Below, in pieces: positions 32,274-41,676 of a DNA stretch of 64,000 nucleotides. Made by a program: the position numbers and the translations under genes. Within the stretch, counting starts at the first letter, position 1; each line of letters begins with the position of its first letter. The notes beneath the pieces are model-generated. The model was not told where the DNA came from. It was given only the letters and a program-made list of their open reading frames with translations, and ran no database searches. Source of the DNA: Thermaerobacter sp. FW80 (GTDB lineage Bacteria; Bacillota; Sulfobacillia; Thermaerobacterales; Thermaerobacteraceae); the NCBI RefSeq assembly GCF_004634385.1, contig NZ_CP037895.1, forward strand, positions 1,525,245 through 1,589,244. The letters are read 5' to 3'.

Positions 32274-33653
32274 ATGGACCGGAGGACGGTCGCCGCCGGC
32301 GAACAAGTCCTCTGCAGCCGCCGCATCGTCGTGCCCGGTGGCGTCATCGACGGGTACGTCCGCATCGTCGGCGGGCGGATCGCGGAGGTGGGGAGGGGCG
32401 AGCCGCCCGCCGGGCCGCGGGGAAGGGAGACCCGCTTCGACCTGGGCGATGCGGTGCTCATGCCGGGCATGATCGATCTGCACATCCACGGACTGGGCGG
32501 CTGGGACACCTACGACCTGCGGCCGGAGGCGGCGCGGTCCCTGGGCCTCCTGCTGGCGGCCACCGGGACCACCGCCTACTGGCCGACGCTGGCCACGGCG
32601 GCGTGGAGCGACATGGAGGCGGCGTGCGCCTTCTGGGGGGCATTCATCCGGGAGGCCTGGGGCGGCCCGCTGCCCGCAGCGGGGCCGGTTCGTCCAGACA
32701 CCGGGCGGGAGGCGGCCGCGGACGAACCGGCGGCGGCCGCGGCCCCGACGACGTCGGGTGCGGCCGCGGTCGCAACCCATCCCGCCCGGGCCGCCGGCGC
32801 GCGGCCGCTGGGCCTGCACCTGGAGGGGCCCTTCCTCAACCCCCGCAAGCCGGGCGCCATGCGCCCCGAGTGGATGGTGCCGCCCGATCCGGAACGGCTC
32901 GAGGTGCTGCTGGCGCAGGCGGCGGGGACCGTGCGGCGGGTCACCCTGGCACCGGAGCTGCCGGGAGCCCTCCAGCTGGTGCAGCGGCTGCGGGCCCTGG
33001 GCATCGTGGTGGCCGCCGGGCACAGCGAGGCCAGCTACGAGCAGGCGGAGGCGGCGCTGCGGGCCGGGGTGAGCCTGGGCAACCACGTCTTCAACGCCAT
33101 GCCGGCGCTGCACCACCGCGACCCCGGCCTGGTCGGGGCGGTCATGGACCTCCCCTTCGACGCCGAGCTGATCGCTGACGGGGTGCACGTCCACCCGGTG
33201 GCCATGCGGATCCTCTGGCGGCTCAAGGGGACCGAGCGGCTGGCGGTGATCAGCGACGCGGTCGCGGCGGCGCTGCTGCCGCCGGGACGGTACGACCTGC
33301 GCGCCTTCGTGGCCGAGGTGCGGCCGGACGGGACCAGCCGGCTGCCCGACGGCACCCTGGCCGGGAGCACGGCCACCATGCTGCGGTGCCTCCAGGTCCT
33401 GGTGGAGCGGGTGGGCGTGCCGTGGCCGGAGGCCGCCCGCATGGTGGCCGCGGTGCCGGCCCGCATCGCGGGGGTGGGCGAGCGCAAGGGCGCCATCGTC
33501 CCGGGCTACGACGCCGACCTGTTCGCCCTGGACACCGGCGTGGACGGCGGGTGGCGGGTCGTGGCAACCTGGGTGGAAGGGGTGCCCGTCCACGGCCCCG
33601 AGCGGCCGCTGGCGGTGGACGCGCTGCTCAACACCACCCGCCGCGCGGACTGA
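32274..33653 (+). CDS. nagA: N-acetylglucosamine-6-phosphate deacetylase
   Basis: Converts GlcNAc-6-P to GlcN-6-P and acetate. The 459-residue amidohydrolase has MPGMIDLHIHGLGGWDTYD (metal site), GLHLEGPFLNPRKPGAM, AAGHSEASYEQAEAALRAG, NHVFNAMPALHHRDPGLVGAVM, ELIADGVHVHPVAMRILWR and LAVISDAVAAA with the catalytic Asp. Between about residues 138 and 180 there is an Ala-rich insertion absent from ordinary NagA; its DNA carries the dispersed motif in both orientations (32683, 32720). ATG at 32274 follows GGAGGGGGTGGAGG. It sits between the regulator and nagB. Confidence 0.95.
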   Translation: MDRRTVAAGEQVLCSRRIVVPGGVIDGYVRIVGGRIAEVGRGEPPAGPRGRETRFDLGDAVLMPGMIDLHIHGLGGWDTYDLRPEAARSLGLLLAATGTTAYWPTLATAAWSDMEAACAFWGAFIREAWGGPLPAAGPVRPDTGREAAADEPAAAAAPTTSGAAAVATHPARAAGARPLGLHLEGPFLNPRKPGAMRPEWMVPPDPERLEVLLAQAAGTVRRVTLAPELPGALQLVQRLRALGIVVAAGHSEASYEQAEAALRAGVSLGNHVFNAMPALHHRDPGLVGAVMDLPFDAELIADGVHVHPVAMRILWRLKGTERLAVISDAVAAALLPPGRYDLRAFVAEVRPDGTSRLPDGTLAGSTATMLRCLQVLVERVGVPWPEAARMVAAVPARIAGVGERKGAIVPGYDADLFALDTGVDGGWRVVATWVEGVPVHGPERPLAVDALLNTTRRAD

Positions 33654-33699
33654 CGAGTCGCACCCCGTTGCGCCAGCACGACGACGAGGAGGCCCTGCC

Positions 33700-34650
33700 A
33701 TGGCACCCCGCATCCGCATCGCCGATTCCTACGAAGCCATGAGTGCGGCGGCCGCCGAGGCCATCGCCCGCCGCCTGGCGGCGCGGCCGAGCCTGCGCCT
33801 GGCCCTGCCCACGGGACACACCCCGCTCGGCATGTACCGCCGCCTGGTGGAGATCACCCGGCGCGAGGCGCTCTCCTGGGGCCGGGCGCGGATCTTCCTG
33901 CTGGACGAGTATCTGGGGCTCGGTGCCGAGGATCCCCGCTCGTTCCGCCGGTACATGGAGGAGCACCTCCTGCGCCACCTGGATCCGGCGCCGGCCGTCG
34001 ACGCCCTGGACGGGCGGGCCGCCGACCCGGCGGCCGAGTGCGCGCGCTACGAGGAGGCCCTCGCCCGGGAGGGGATCGACCTGGTGGTGCTGGGCATCGG
34101 CCGCAACGGCCACATCGGCTTCAACGAGCCGGGGTCGCCCTTCGACTCCCGCACCCGCGTGGTCACCCTGACGGCGGAGACGCGGCGCGCCAACGCCCGC
34201 GACTTCGGCGGCGACCCCGACGCCGTCCCGCCGCGGGCGCTGACGGTGGGCATCGCCACGATCCTGGAGGGAAGGGAGATCTTCGTCCTCGCCGCCGGGC
34301 AGGCCAAGGCGCCGGCGGTCGCCCGGGCCATCCACGGCCCCGTGGATCCCTCCCTGCCCGCGTCCGTCCTGCAGCGCCACCCCCAGGTCACCTGGTTCCT
34401 CGACCGGGAGGCCGCCCGCCTCCTGGACGGCGCGGGAACGGTCGCGGCGGCCGGCAGCGGCGCCCGCCCCATCCCAGGCGGCGACGGGGCCCGGCCGCCG
34501 GCCGGCGGGCCGCCCGATGGCGACCCGACGGCATCGGGGAGGGGACACCCCGCCCGCGCCGGAGGGACCGGCGCGGGCTCCGCCCCGCGCCGCCCGCGGC
34601 CGGTGCGGCCCACGCCGGCCGGCGAGCCCGGGGTGGACCGCCGTGGCTGA
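33700..34650 (+). CDS. nagB: Glucosamine-6-phosphate deaminase
   Basis: Converts GlcN-6-P to fructose-6-P and ammonia, the exit to glycolysis. Motifs are LALPTGHTPLGMYRRLVE, IFLLDEYLGL (catalytic Asp), VVLGIGRNGHIGFNEPGSPFDSRTRVV with the active-site His, and LTVGIATILEGREIFVLAAGQAKA. The core ends near residue 245; the remaining 70 residues are a Gly/Pro/Ala/Arg-rich tail. The last 8 bases overlap the next gene's GTG start (34643), so the HAD gene is translationally coupled. Confidence 0.95.
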   Translation: MAPRIRIADSYEAMSAAAAEAIARRLAARPSLRLALPTGHTPLGMYRRLVEITRREALSWGRARIFLLDEYLGLGAEDPRSFRRYMEEHLLRHLDPAPAVDALDGRAADPAAECARYEEALAREGIDLVVLGIGRNGHIGFNEPGSPFDSRTRVVTLTAETRRANARDFGGDPDAVPPRALTVGIATILEGREIFVLAAGQAKAPAVARAIHGPVDPSLPASVLQRHPQVTWFLDREAARLLDGAGTVAAAGSGARPIPGGDGARPPAGGPPDGDPTASGRGHPARAGGTGAGSAPRRPRPVRPTPAGEPGVDRRG

Positions 34651-35677
34651 GGAACGGGCCGCCGCGGCCCGACCGACGGGCACCGGCCCGGCGGGGGACG
34701 CGGGCCGCCGCGGGGTGGACGGCGCGGGCAGGGCGGAAGGGGGTCCCGGCCGCGCCTACCGTCTGCTGGCCCTCGACCTCGACGGGACGGTCCTGACGCC
34801 GCAGGGGAGCGTCAGCCCGCGGGTGCGGCGGGCGGTGCGGCGGGCCCTCCGGGCCGGGATCCGCGTGACCCTGGCCACGGGTCGGGTGCTCCCCTCCGCG
34901 TGGGTGTACGCGCGCCTGCTGGGCCTGCGCGGGCCGCTGGTGGTCAGCGACGGTGCGGTCCTGGCCGAGGTGGGGGTCCGCGGTGCCCCCGCCGCCTCCG
35001 GTCCCGGGGCCCGGCCCCGCGGGCCCTGGCGCGTGCTGGACGTCCGGCCCTTCCCCCGCGACCTGGCGGCGGCGGTGGTGGACGATCTGCTGGCGGCGGG
35101 CTGCCCCGTGGTCGTGCAGTTCCCCGAGTTCCTGGCCAGCAGCCGGCGCCCGCCCGTGGGCACCCTGGTGCGATCCCTGGCGCTGCCGTCCCTGCGTCAC
35201 TACTGGGTGCTGCGGCGGTACGCACGGGTCGTCCCCGGACCGCGGTTGGCCCGCTTCGTGGCGGCGGCCCCGCAGCCGCCGGTGAAGATCTCGGCGCTGG
35301 GGCCGGCCGACGCGTTGCGTCCCCTGGAGCACCGGATCCGGGACCGCTATGGGGAGCGGCTCCGCCTCACCCACTCCGGGCCGGGGAGCTTCGACCTGCT
35401 GCCGCCCGGGACCCACAAGGCCTCCGGACTGGCGCGGCTCGCGGCGCGGTTGGGACTGGCCCGCGAGCAGGTGGTGGCGGTGGGGGACAACGACAACGAC
35501 TGCGAGATGCTGCGCTGGGCGGGCCTGGGGGTGGCGATGGGCAACGCGGCCCCGGAGGTGCAGCGCTGCGCCGACCGGGTCACGGCCCCCAACTGGCAGG
35601 ACGGCGTGGCCCGGTTGATCGAAGAGGTGCTCCTCGGCGGCGGCTCCGCCGTCGCCGAGGACCCGACCCACCGGTGA
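34643..35677 (+). CDS. Cof-type HAD-superfamily phosphatase
   Basis: A sugar-phosphate-type phosphatase of 344 residues. HAD motif I is LLALDLDGTVLTPQGS (nucleophile Asp near 44), motif II is VTLATGR, and motifs III and IV are at the C-terminus: GTHKASGLARLAARLG, then VVAVGDNDNDCEMLRWAGLGVAMGNA. A C2B-type cap lies between, as in Cof proteins. The GTG at 34643 overlaps nagB. Coupling to nagB suggests a role in sugar-phosphate overflow or detoxification, which is inference. The N-terminal 35 residues are low-complexity. Confidence 0.9.
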   Translation: MAEERAAAARPTGTGPAGDAGRRGVDGAGRAEGGPGRAYRLLALDLDGTVLTPQGSVSPRVRRAVRRALRAGIRVTLATGRVLPSAWVYARLLGLRGPLVVSDGAVLAEVGVRGAPAASGPGARPRGPWRVLDVRPFPRDLAAAVVDDLLAAGCPVVVQFPEFLASSRRPPVGTLVRSLALPSLRHYWVLRRYARVVPGPRLARFVAAAPQPPVKISALGPADALRPLEHRIRDRYGERLRLTHSGPGSFDLLPPGTHKASGLARLAARLGLAREQVVAVGDNDNDCEMLRWAGLGVAMGNAAPEVQRCADRVTAPNWQDGVARLIEEVLLGGGSAVAEDPTHR

Positions 35678-35908
35678 GCGCACCGTCGGGGGCCGTTGGA
35701 CTCGCGGGCCGACCGCCGCCCCGGGGTGGCGGCCCTGCGAGGCGACGCGGCGACCGCACGGTCCCCGGGAGGACGACCCCCACACAGGTCGAGGCGACGG
35801 GGGCCGCCACCGGGACGACCGCCGAAAGCGGTGGCCGCCGAAAGCGGTACAATGCGATCGGGGCCTCTCCACGGGGCCCCCATCCTGCGACGCCGGAGGC
35901 GTGTGGCT

Positions 35909-36838
35909 GTGGCCCAACCCCACTGGAGCCGCCAGCTGATCTTCACCCTGGCCGGCAACCCCGCCGTCACCCGCTTCGTCACCCACTACGGCATGCGCCT
36001 GGGCGCATCCCGCTTCGTGGCGGGCGAAGACCTGGACGCCGCCCTCGCCGTGGCGCGGCGGCTCAACCAGGAGGGCTTCCCGCTGGCCATCCAGTTCCTC
36101 GGCGAGCACGTGACCCGCCCCGAGGCGGCGGAGGCGGCTGTGGAGGAGTACCTGCGGCTGCTGGCCGCGCTGGAGGAACGCGGCATCGACGCGTACCTGT
36201 CGATCAAGCCCAGCCAGATGGGCCTCGCGGTGGACGAGGAGCTGGCCTACGCCAACTGCCGGCGCATCCTCGAGCGGACGGCGACGGTGGGCCGGTTCGT
36301 CCGCATCGAGATGGAGGACTCGCCGTACACCGAGAGGACCCTGCGGCTGTACCGCCGGCTGCGGCAGCGCTTCGACACCGGGCACGTGGGGATCGTCCTG
36401 CAGGCCTACCTCTACCGGTCGGCCCAGGACCTGGAGGCGCTGGCGGACCTCGAGCCCAACATCCGGTTCGTCAAGGGGGCGTACAACGAGCCGGCGTCGG
36501 TCGCCTACCCCAACAAGGCCGACGTGGACCGCAACTACCGGCAGCTCGTCCAGCGGCACCTGGAGCGGGGCCACTACGCGGCCATCGCCACCCACGACGA
36601 CCGGCTGATCGAGGACCTGCTGGCGTTCATCGAGCGGCGCGGGATCCCCCGGGACCGGTTCGAGTTCCAGATGCTCTACGGGATCCGGCCGCAGCTGCAG
36701 CGGGCCATGCGGGATCGGGGCTACACGATGCGGGTGTACGTCCCCTACGGACGGGAGTGGTACGGCTACTTCGTGCGCCGGCTGGCGGAGCGGCCGGCCA
36801 ACGTGGGGTTCGTCCTGCGGAACCTGCTGCGCGGCTGA
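35909..36838 (+). CDS. putB: Proline dehydrogenase (monofunctional PutB type)
   Basis: FAD enzyme oxidising proline to pyrroline-5-carboxylate. The 309-residue barrel has RFVAGEDLDAALAVARRLNQEGFPLAIQFLGEHV, then DAYLSIKPSQMGL, RFVRIEMEDSPYTERTL, IVLQAYLYRSAQDLEAL, IRFVKGAYNEP, and the diagnostic C-terminal FEFQMLYGIRP followed by VYVPYGREWYGYFVRRLAERPAN (substrate-binding YxxRRxxE). Size fits the monofunctional form of Gram-positives and Thermus. GTG at 35909 is 9 bases from GGAGG. No P5C dehydrogenase gene is beside it in this window. Confidence 0.96.
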   Translation: MAQPHWSRQLIFTLAGNPAVTRFVTHYGMRLGASRFVAGEDLDAALAVARRLNQEGFPLAIQFLGEHVTRPEAAEAAVEEYLRLLAALEERGIDAYLSIKPSQMGLAVDEELAYANCRRILERTATVGRFVRIEMEDSPYTERTLRLYRRLRQRFDTGHVGIVLQAYLYRSAQDLEALADLEPNIRFVKGAYNEPASVAYPNKADVDRNYRQLVQRHLERGHYAAIATHDDRLIEDLLAFIERRGIPRDRFEFQMLYGIRPQLQRAMRDRGYTMRVYVPYGREWYGYFVRRLAERPANVGFVLRNLLRG

Positions 36839-36859
36839 GGATGCCGCCCCCTCGTGGGG

Positions 36860-37085
36860 CGGGCCGCCCGGGTCCCAGCGACGGCGCCGGGGAGTGGCGG
36901 GTGCGGACGAACCCGGCCCGGCCCCGGCCCGGGGCGGCGGGCCGCCGCCGGCCGCGCGGCGCCCTCATGATGCCCGGGTCGGTGGCGGCCTCGGGCGGCG
37001 CGCTGCCGGCGGCCGCGGTGGCCTCATGGGTGCCTGGATCGGTGCTGGCCCGAGGCGGCGGGCTGCCGCCGGCCGCCCGGCAATC
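36860..37085. repeat. Imperfect ~60-bp direct repeats between putB and hisIE
   Basis: The short gap between the convergent putB and hisIE genes holds two clear imperfect copies of a roughly 60-base GC-rich unit: about 36962-37020 and 37021-37080. Both follow the pattern CTCATG..GCC.GG.TCGGTG, then a CGGCGG / CTGCCG.CGGCCG block. A partial third copy lies just before, at about 36920-36960. No gene is supported. Confidence 0.55.
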
Positions 37086-38048
37086 TCACGGCGCCCCAGC
37101 CCGACGCCCCAGCTCGCGGCCCACGTCTTGCCAGCTCACGTCGCGCGCCACCAGGAGGACCGTCAGGTGGTAGAGCAGGTCGGCCACCTCCTCCACCAGC
37201 CGTTGCCGGGACTGGTGGCCGCCGGCCACCACCGCCTCCACCGCCTCCTCGCCGACCTTCTGGAGGATGCGCGCGAGACCGGCCTCGAACAGCCGGGTGG
37301 TGTAGGAGCCCGGCGGGCGCTCCTTCTGGCGCTGGCGCACCACCGCCTCGAGCGCACCGAGCCCGGCGAGACCGCCGGGTGCGCCATCGGCGCTCCCGCT
37401 CGCCATGACGCCGTTGGCGCCCGCCCCCGCACCGCGATGGGCGGCTGCGGTCGCACGGCCGTCGCCGCCGCCACCATTGGCGCCCGCAGCGTCCATGCCG
37501 CGATGGGCGGCTGTGGTCGCATGGCCGTCGCCACCGTTGGCGTCCGCAGCGTCCGAACCGCGGTGGGCGGCTGCAGCCGCCGTGCCGCCGTCGTCACCCG
37601 CATCCGCCCCATCGTCATCGCCGCCCCCATGCGCCGCGGCGCCATCGGCACCTGCGCCCGCCTCGCCGCCGGGACCGGGGGCGGGCTGCGGGGGGCCGGC
37701 GCGGCTTGCCCCGCTCAGGGGCGCGCCGTCGACGCCCCGGTGGAAGCAGGTCCGCTGGCCGGTGTGGCACGCAGGCCCTGCGGGGTCCACCCGGTACAGC
37801 ACGGCGTCCCCGTCGCAGTCGATCCGCACCTCCTGCACCCGCAGCTCGTGGCCCGACGTCTCGCCCTTGCGCCAGAGCCGCCGGCGCGAGCGGCTGAAGA
37901 ACCAGGCCCGCCCCTCGGCCAGGGTGCGGGCCAGGGCCTCCCGGTCGGCGTACGCCAGCATCAGCACGTCGCCCCGGCCCGCGTCCTGCACCACCACCGG
38001 GACCAGCCCGCGCTGGTCGAACCGGACCGCCGTCAGGGTGTGTCGCAT
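37086..38048 (-). CDS. hisIE: Bifunctional phosphoribosyl-AMP cyclohydrolase / phosphoribosyl-ATP diphosphatase
   Basis: Performs steps 2 and 3 of histidine synthesis in one 320-residue chain. The HisI domain (about 1-110) has [47 protein letters not shown], the metal site [11 protein letters not shown], and the cysteines of [12 protein letters not shown]. The HisE domain (about 233-320) has [33 protein letters not shown] and [20 protein letters not shown] 120-residue Gly/Ala/His/Asp-rich linker with 20-22-residue repeats (AAHRGxDAAxANGG) replaces the usual short joint. ATG at 38048 follows AGGTGAG. It is the last gene of the his operon. Confidence 0.95.
   Translation of the reverse strand: MRHTLTAVRFDQRGLVPVVVQDAGRGDVLMLAYADREALARTLAEGRAWFFSRSRRRLWRKGETSGHELRVQEVRIDCDGDAVLYRVDPAGPACHTGQRTCFHRGVDGAPLSGASRAGPPQPAPGPGGEAGAGADGAAAHGGGDDDGADAGDDGGTAAAAAHRGSDAADANGGDGHATTAAHRGMDAAGANGGGGDGRATAAAHRGAGAGANGVMASGSADGAPGGLAGLGALEAVVRQRQKERPPGSYTTRLFEAGLARILQKVGEEAVEAVVAGGHQSRQRLVEEVADLLYHLTVLLVARDVSWQDVGRELGRRAGAP
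37405..37600 (-). repeat. Tandem 60-66-bp coding repeats in the hisIE linker
   Basis: Three imperfect copies encode [42 protein letters not shown] and [13 protein letters not shown]. The DNA units share GGGCGGCTG(C/T)GGTCGCA and GCCGTCGCC cores. They lie wholly within the linker between the HisI and HisE domains. Confidence 0.85.
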
Positions 38049-38129
38049 CCGTCTCACCTGCCCCCATGGGCCTCTCGCAAACCGCCCCGCGCCGCCTGAG
38101 GGCCAGCGGACACCCCGCGGGGAGCCCGA

Positions 38130-38162
38130 CCGGCCGCGGCGCCCCCTCGGCGCCGCGGCCGG
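38130..38162 (-). terminator. 14-bp hairpin between hisF and hisIE
   Basis: A 14-bp perfect GC stem (38130-38143 with 38149-38162, loop CCCTC) lies in the 154-base hisF-hisIE gap. Without a T-run it is more likely an internal mRNA structure than a full terminator. Confidence 0.5.
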
Positions 38163-38202
38163 GGAGGGCCGCCGCGGGCTGCCGGGCCGACGCCGTGCCG
38201 GC

Positions 38203-39099
38203 TCACGGGGCGGCCTCCGCGGGACCGGCCCCCGCCGGGGCGGCGGCGTCCGGCACGGGTCGCACCGGCACGCCCCTTGCCGCCAGCAGCGCCTTCACCT
38301 CGGCGATGCGCACCTGCCGCCAGTGGAAGATCGACGCCGCCAGGGCGGCGTCGGCACCGCCCCGGGTGAGCACCTCGGCGAAGTGCTCCGCCCGCCCGGC
38401 ACCCCCGGAGGCGATGACGGGCACGTCCACCGCCGCCGCCACCGCCCGCGTCAGCTCCAGGTCGAACCCCGCCTGGGTTCCGTCGGCGTCGATGCTGGTG
38501 AGGAGGATCTCGCCGGCGCCGAGCGCCGCCACCCGTCGGGCCCAGGCGACGGCGTCGAGGCCCGTGGGGCGGCGACCGCCGTGGGTGAACACCGTCCAGC
38601 GGGGCGGCGGAGCCGGGCTGCCCGTCGCGCCGACCGCACCCTCGGCCGCCGCCGCGGGGGGTGCGACCGGCGCCGCCGCTCCGCCGGCGGCCGCCGGGTT
38701 CCTCCCCGCGTCGATGGCCACCACGATGCACTGCCGCCCGAAGCGCCGCGCCGCCTCGGCGACCAGCTGCGGCCGGGCGACGGCCGCGCTGTTGATCGCC
38801 ACCTTGTCGGCGCCGGCCGCCAGAAGCCGCGCGATCTGGTCGCAGTCCCGGATCCCGCCGCCCACGGTGAGCGGGATGAACACCTCCGACGCCACCCGCC
38901 GCACCACCTCGACCAGCGTCTCGCGCCCCTGGACGGTGGCGCTGATGTCCAGGAAGACCAGCTCGTCGGCGCCCTCCCGGTCGTAGCGGCGGGCCAGCTC
39001 CACCGGATCGCCGGCGTCGCGCAGGCCGCGGAAGTGGACGCCCTTGACCACCCGGCCGCCGTCCACGTCGAGGCAGGGGATGATCCGCCGGGTCAGCAC
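38203..39099 (-). CDS. hisF: Imidazole glycerol phosphate synthase, cyclase subunit
   Basis: Forms imidazole-glycerol-P and AICAR using ammonia from HisH. The beta/alpha barrel starts [20 protein letters not shown] (catalytic Asp in CLDV) and shows [92 protein letters not shown] (second catalytic Asp) and [10 protein letters not shown]. Between VVAIDAGRN and the THGGR strand lies an extra ~35-residue Ala/Pro/Gly stretch that lengthens the loop at the catalytic face. GTG at 39099 has a GAGGAGGG site and overlaps hisA by 7 bases. 298 residues against the usual ~253. Confidence 0.95.
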   Translation of the reverse strand: MLTRRIIPCLDVDGGRVVKGVHFRGLRDAGDPVELARRYDREGADELVFLDISATVQGRETLVEVVRRVASEVFIPLTVGGGIRDCDQIARLLAAGADKVAINSAAVARPQLVAEAARRFGRQCIVVAIDAGRNPAAAGGAAAPVAPPAAAAEGAVGATGSPAPPPRWTVFTHGGRRPTGLDAVAWARRVAALGAGEILLTSIDADGTQAGFDLELTRAVAAAVDVPVIASGGAGRAEHFAEVLTRGGADAALAASIFHWRQVRIAEVKALLAARGVPVRPVPDAAAPAGAGPAEAAP

Positions 39100-40214
39100 C
39101 GTCGGCCCTCCTCTCCGGACGAACCGGCCCCGTCCCGCCGATCCCGGCGCGCCTCCGGCCCTCCGCGTCCGGGCCGCGGGGCGGTGCGTCCCGGCGAGCG
39201 GGGCAGCGAATCGCCGCCGGGCGCCGGGGGTGCCGCGGTCGGCGCCGGGGCGGTCGTCTGCACCCGGGCCGGGGGCTTCGGGCCGGCCAAGTCCTGGGTC
39301 CGGGCCGGGTCCGCCGCCGTCGCCGCCGGCTCCGCCGCCTGGCCGGCCGCCGCCTGCGCCCCCTCCGCGGCGGTCGCCGTCGGCGCTTGGGCCGGGGCTG
39401 CCGCCGTCCGCGCCCGGGCCGAGGGCGGCGGGCCGGTCGGGGGCGCCGCTCCCGACGCCACGGCCAGGGCCGTGGCGAGATCGAGGGTCCCCTCGTACAG
39501 GGCGCGGCCCGCGATGACGCCCCACAGGCCCGCCTCGCGCAGGCGCTCGATGTCCGCCGCGTCCCGCACCCCGCCGGCGGCGATCACGTGGAACCCCGCC
39601 GCCAGGAAGGGCCGGAAGACGGCGGGGTCGACCCCGGCCAGGGTGCCGTCGCGGCCGGTGTCGGTCACCACCAGGTGGGCCACGCCCGCCTCCCGCAGGC
39701 GGGCCAGCAGAGGGGCCAGGGGGGCGTCGGCCGGCGCGGCACCGCCCCGGAGGGTGCCGGCGAGCGCCGCCTGTTCCACCCGGGCCACGGCGGTCCAGCC
39801 CTCCACCGCCGGCCGCCCATCCCTGAGGTCCAGGCTCACCAGCACCCTTCCGGGGTAGCGGCGGGCCACGTCGGCGACCTGCTCCGGGTTCCGGACGGCC
39901 GCGGTGCCGAGGATCACCGCCGCCACGCCCCCTTCCAGGTAGGCCGTGGCCGCCGCCGCATCGCGGATGCCGCCCCCCACCTGCACCGGGACGGGGACGG
40001 CGGCGGCGATGCGCAGGACGAGCTCGCGGTGGACGGGGCGGCCCGCCCGCGCCCCGTCCAGGTCGACCACGTGGAGCCGCGGGGCGCCGGCCGCCGCGAA
40101 GGCCTGCGCGACGGCGACGGGGTCGTCGGCGTAGACCGTCTCGCGGGCGTAGTCGCCCTGCCAGAGGCGGACCAGCCGGCCGCCCCGCAGGTCAAGGGCC
40201 GGGATCACAAGCAC
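39093..40214 (-). CDS. hisA: ProFAR isomerase with a long C-terminal tail
   Basis: Isomerises ProFAR to PRFAR (step 4). The core (about residues 1-245) shows [116 protein letters not shown] and [15 protein letters not shown]. After this a tail of about 125 Ala/Pro/Gly/Thr residues continues to the stop, for a total of 373 against a normal ~245. GTG at 40214 or 40208 gives the start; it overlaps the end of hisH by about 20 bases. Confidence 0.95.
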   Translation of the reverse strand: MLVIPALDLRGGRLVRLWQGDYARETVYADDPVAVAQAFAAAGAPRLHVVDLDGARAGRPVHRELVLRIAAAVPVPVQVGGGIRDAAAATAYLEGGVAAVILGTAAVRNPEQVADVARRYPGRVLVSLDLRDGRPAVEGWTAVARVEQAALAGTLRGGAAPADAPLAPLLARLREAGVAHLVVTDTGRDGTLAGVDPAVFRPFLAAGFHVIAAGGVRDAADIERLREAGLWGVIAGRALYEGTLDLATALAVASGAAPPTGPPPSARARTAAAPAQAPTATAAEGAQAAAGQAAEPAATAADPARTQDLAGPKPPARVQTTAPAPTAAPPAPGGDSLPRSPGRTAPRPGRGGPEARRDRRDGAGSSGEEGRRC

Positions 40215-41388
40215 CGCACATCGCCCCGAAGTTCCGCAGGATCTTGAGGCCCACCGGACCGCTCTTCTCGGGGTGGAACTGGGTGCCGGCCACCGGGCCC
40301 CACTCGATGGCGGCGACGAAGGGGCCGCCGTAGTCGGCCAGGGCCACCAGGGGCCCCGCCGGTTCGTCCCCACGGGCGGAGCCCTGGGCGGCCGCCCGCC
40401 CGGGGGCGTCGCCGCAGGCCCCGTCGGGGCGCGGCCGGGGGCGGGCCGGCGCGAGGGGCCACGGCACCCGATACGAGTGGACGAAGTAGGCGTAGAAGCC
40501 CTCGCCCAGCCCGGCCAGGAGGCGGCTCCCCGCCGGCACCGCGACCCGGTTCCACCCCATGTGGGGGACCTTCAGCGGGGCCGCCGCCCCGCTCCGTGCC
40601 GGCTGGGTCGCCCCCACCCCGGCCGGCTGAACCGGCCCGACGCCAGCCGGCTGGGCTGCCATGGCTCCCCCCAGCTGGCTCGCCCCGGCGCCGGCCGCCT
40701 GGGCCGTCGGGGCTCCCCCCGGCTGGCTCGCCGCGGCGCCTGCCGCCTGGACTGCCGTGGCTCCCCGCGGCTGGCCCGGCCCGGCGCCGGCCGCCTGGGC
40801 TGGCCCGCCCCCTGGCGGCTCGGGCACGCCGGGGTGCCCCTCGCCTGCCACCGGGCCGTCTCGCCTGCCGCCCGACCCCGCCGGCGCGGCATCGCCCTGC
40901 CCCGGCGGCGCGTGGCCCCCGCCGGCGGTCGCGGCGGGGCGGTCGGCTGCGCCCCCGTCCCCGGCGACCAGGGCGACCCGCCCCCTCCCGGGCTCCGGTG
41001 GCGACGCAACCGGCGTCCGGGGCGCGGAGGGCGCCGTTGCAGGCCCAGGGGCGAAGGGCTCCGCCCGGCCGGGGAAGAAGCCGAGCCCCGGCCACTCGCC
41101 GTCTTCGCGGCTGCCCTCGAAGAGGAGCTGCATGCCGAGGCAGATGCCCAGCAGCGGCCGCCCCGCCGCCACCAGCCCCCGCAGCACGGGGACCAGGCCG
41201 GTCGCATCCAGCCGCCGCCAGGCGGGTCCGAAGGCCCCCACGCCGGGCAGGACGATCCCGGCCGCCCGGCCGAGTTCGTCCGGATCGCGGGTGAGGCGCA
41301 CGGAGCAGCCGACCCGCTCCAGGGCCTTGCCCAGGCTATGGACGTTGCCCGTACCGTAGTCGACCATGGCCAGGTAGGGACGTGCCAT
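40192..41388 (-). CDS. hisH: Imidazole glycerol phosphate synthase, glutaminase subunit, with ~170-residue insertion
   Basis: Releases ammonia from glutamine for HisF. The N-terminal part has MVDYGTGNVHSLGKALERVGC, VLPGVGAFGPAWRRL and the nucleophile Cys in LLGICLGMQLLFEGSREDG. The C-terminal part has VPHMGWNRV, YFVHSYRVPW, and GTQFHPEKSG with the catalytic His and Glu. Between GLGFFPGRAEPF and KVPHMGWNRV, where normal HisH has about 15 residues, are about 170 residues rich in Ala, Gly, Pro and Gln, including 16-residue repeats (xAAGAxxxQxGGAxxA). Total length is 398 against about 205. ATG at 41388 is used; a 46-residue upstream extension to 41526 is possible. It begins 288 bases after hisB. 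Confidence 0.93.
   Translation of the reverse strand: MARPYLAMVDYGTGNVHSLGKALERVGCSVRLTRDPDELGRAAGIVLPGVGAFGPAWRRLDATGLVPVLRGLVAAGRPLLGICLGMQLLFEGSREDGEWPGLGFFPGRAEPFAPGPATAPSAPRTPVASPPEPGRGRVALVAGDGGAADRPAATAGGGHAPPGQGDAAPAGSGGRRDGPVAGEGHPGVPEPPGGGPAQAAGAGPGQPRGATAVQAAGAAASQPGGAPTAQAAGAGASQLGGAMAAQPAGVGPVQPAGVGATQPARSGAAAPLKVPHMGWNRVAVPAGSRLLAGLGEGFYAYFVHSYRVPWPLAPARPRPRPDGACGDAPGRAAAQGSARGDEPAGPLVALADYGGPFVAAIEWGPVAGTQFHPEKSGPVGLKILRNFGAMCGACDPGP
40600..40810 (-). repeat. 48-bp tandem coding repeats in the hisH insertion
   Basis: Three to five imperfect copies of a 48-base unit (plus-strand core GCCTGG.C.G.CG.GGCTCCCC..GGCTGG) lie inside the hisH insertion. They encode QAAGAGPGQPRGATAV, QAAGAAASQPGGAPTA and QAAGAGASQLGGAMAA, then degenerate QPAGVG units. 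Copies differ mainly by substitutions, so they are not recent identical duplications. Confidence 0.85.
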
Positions 41389-41676
41389 GGCGGTCGGTGC
41401 CTCCTCGTCGCGATGGGTCGCCTCGGCGGCCCGCGGCCGGGGGCCGATCCGCCGCGCCGGCGGACCCGCCGGGGGACGGGCGGCTTCATGTTCGCCGTCC
41501 GAGGCTCCCCGCGCGGCCATCCGCACCCGGTCCGCGGCAGGCCGCGGCCGACGGGGCGGGGGACCCGGCGGCCCGGGGGCCCGGCGGCCCCGCCAAGCCA
41601 GGTCCCTCCAGGGTACCCCTGGTGCAGAGCGGGCCCCGGGCGGGGCGGTGCGGTCCGGGCACGGGGTGGGCGACCG

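Noticed and set aside
37405-40810. Repeats in hisIE and hisH as a possible CRISPR array
   Set aside because: The units are contiguous, imperfect and in frame, without unique spacers or cas genes; they are coding tandem repeats.
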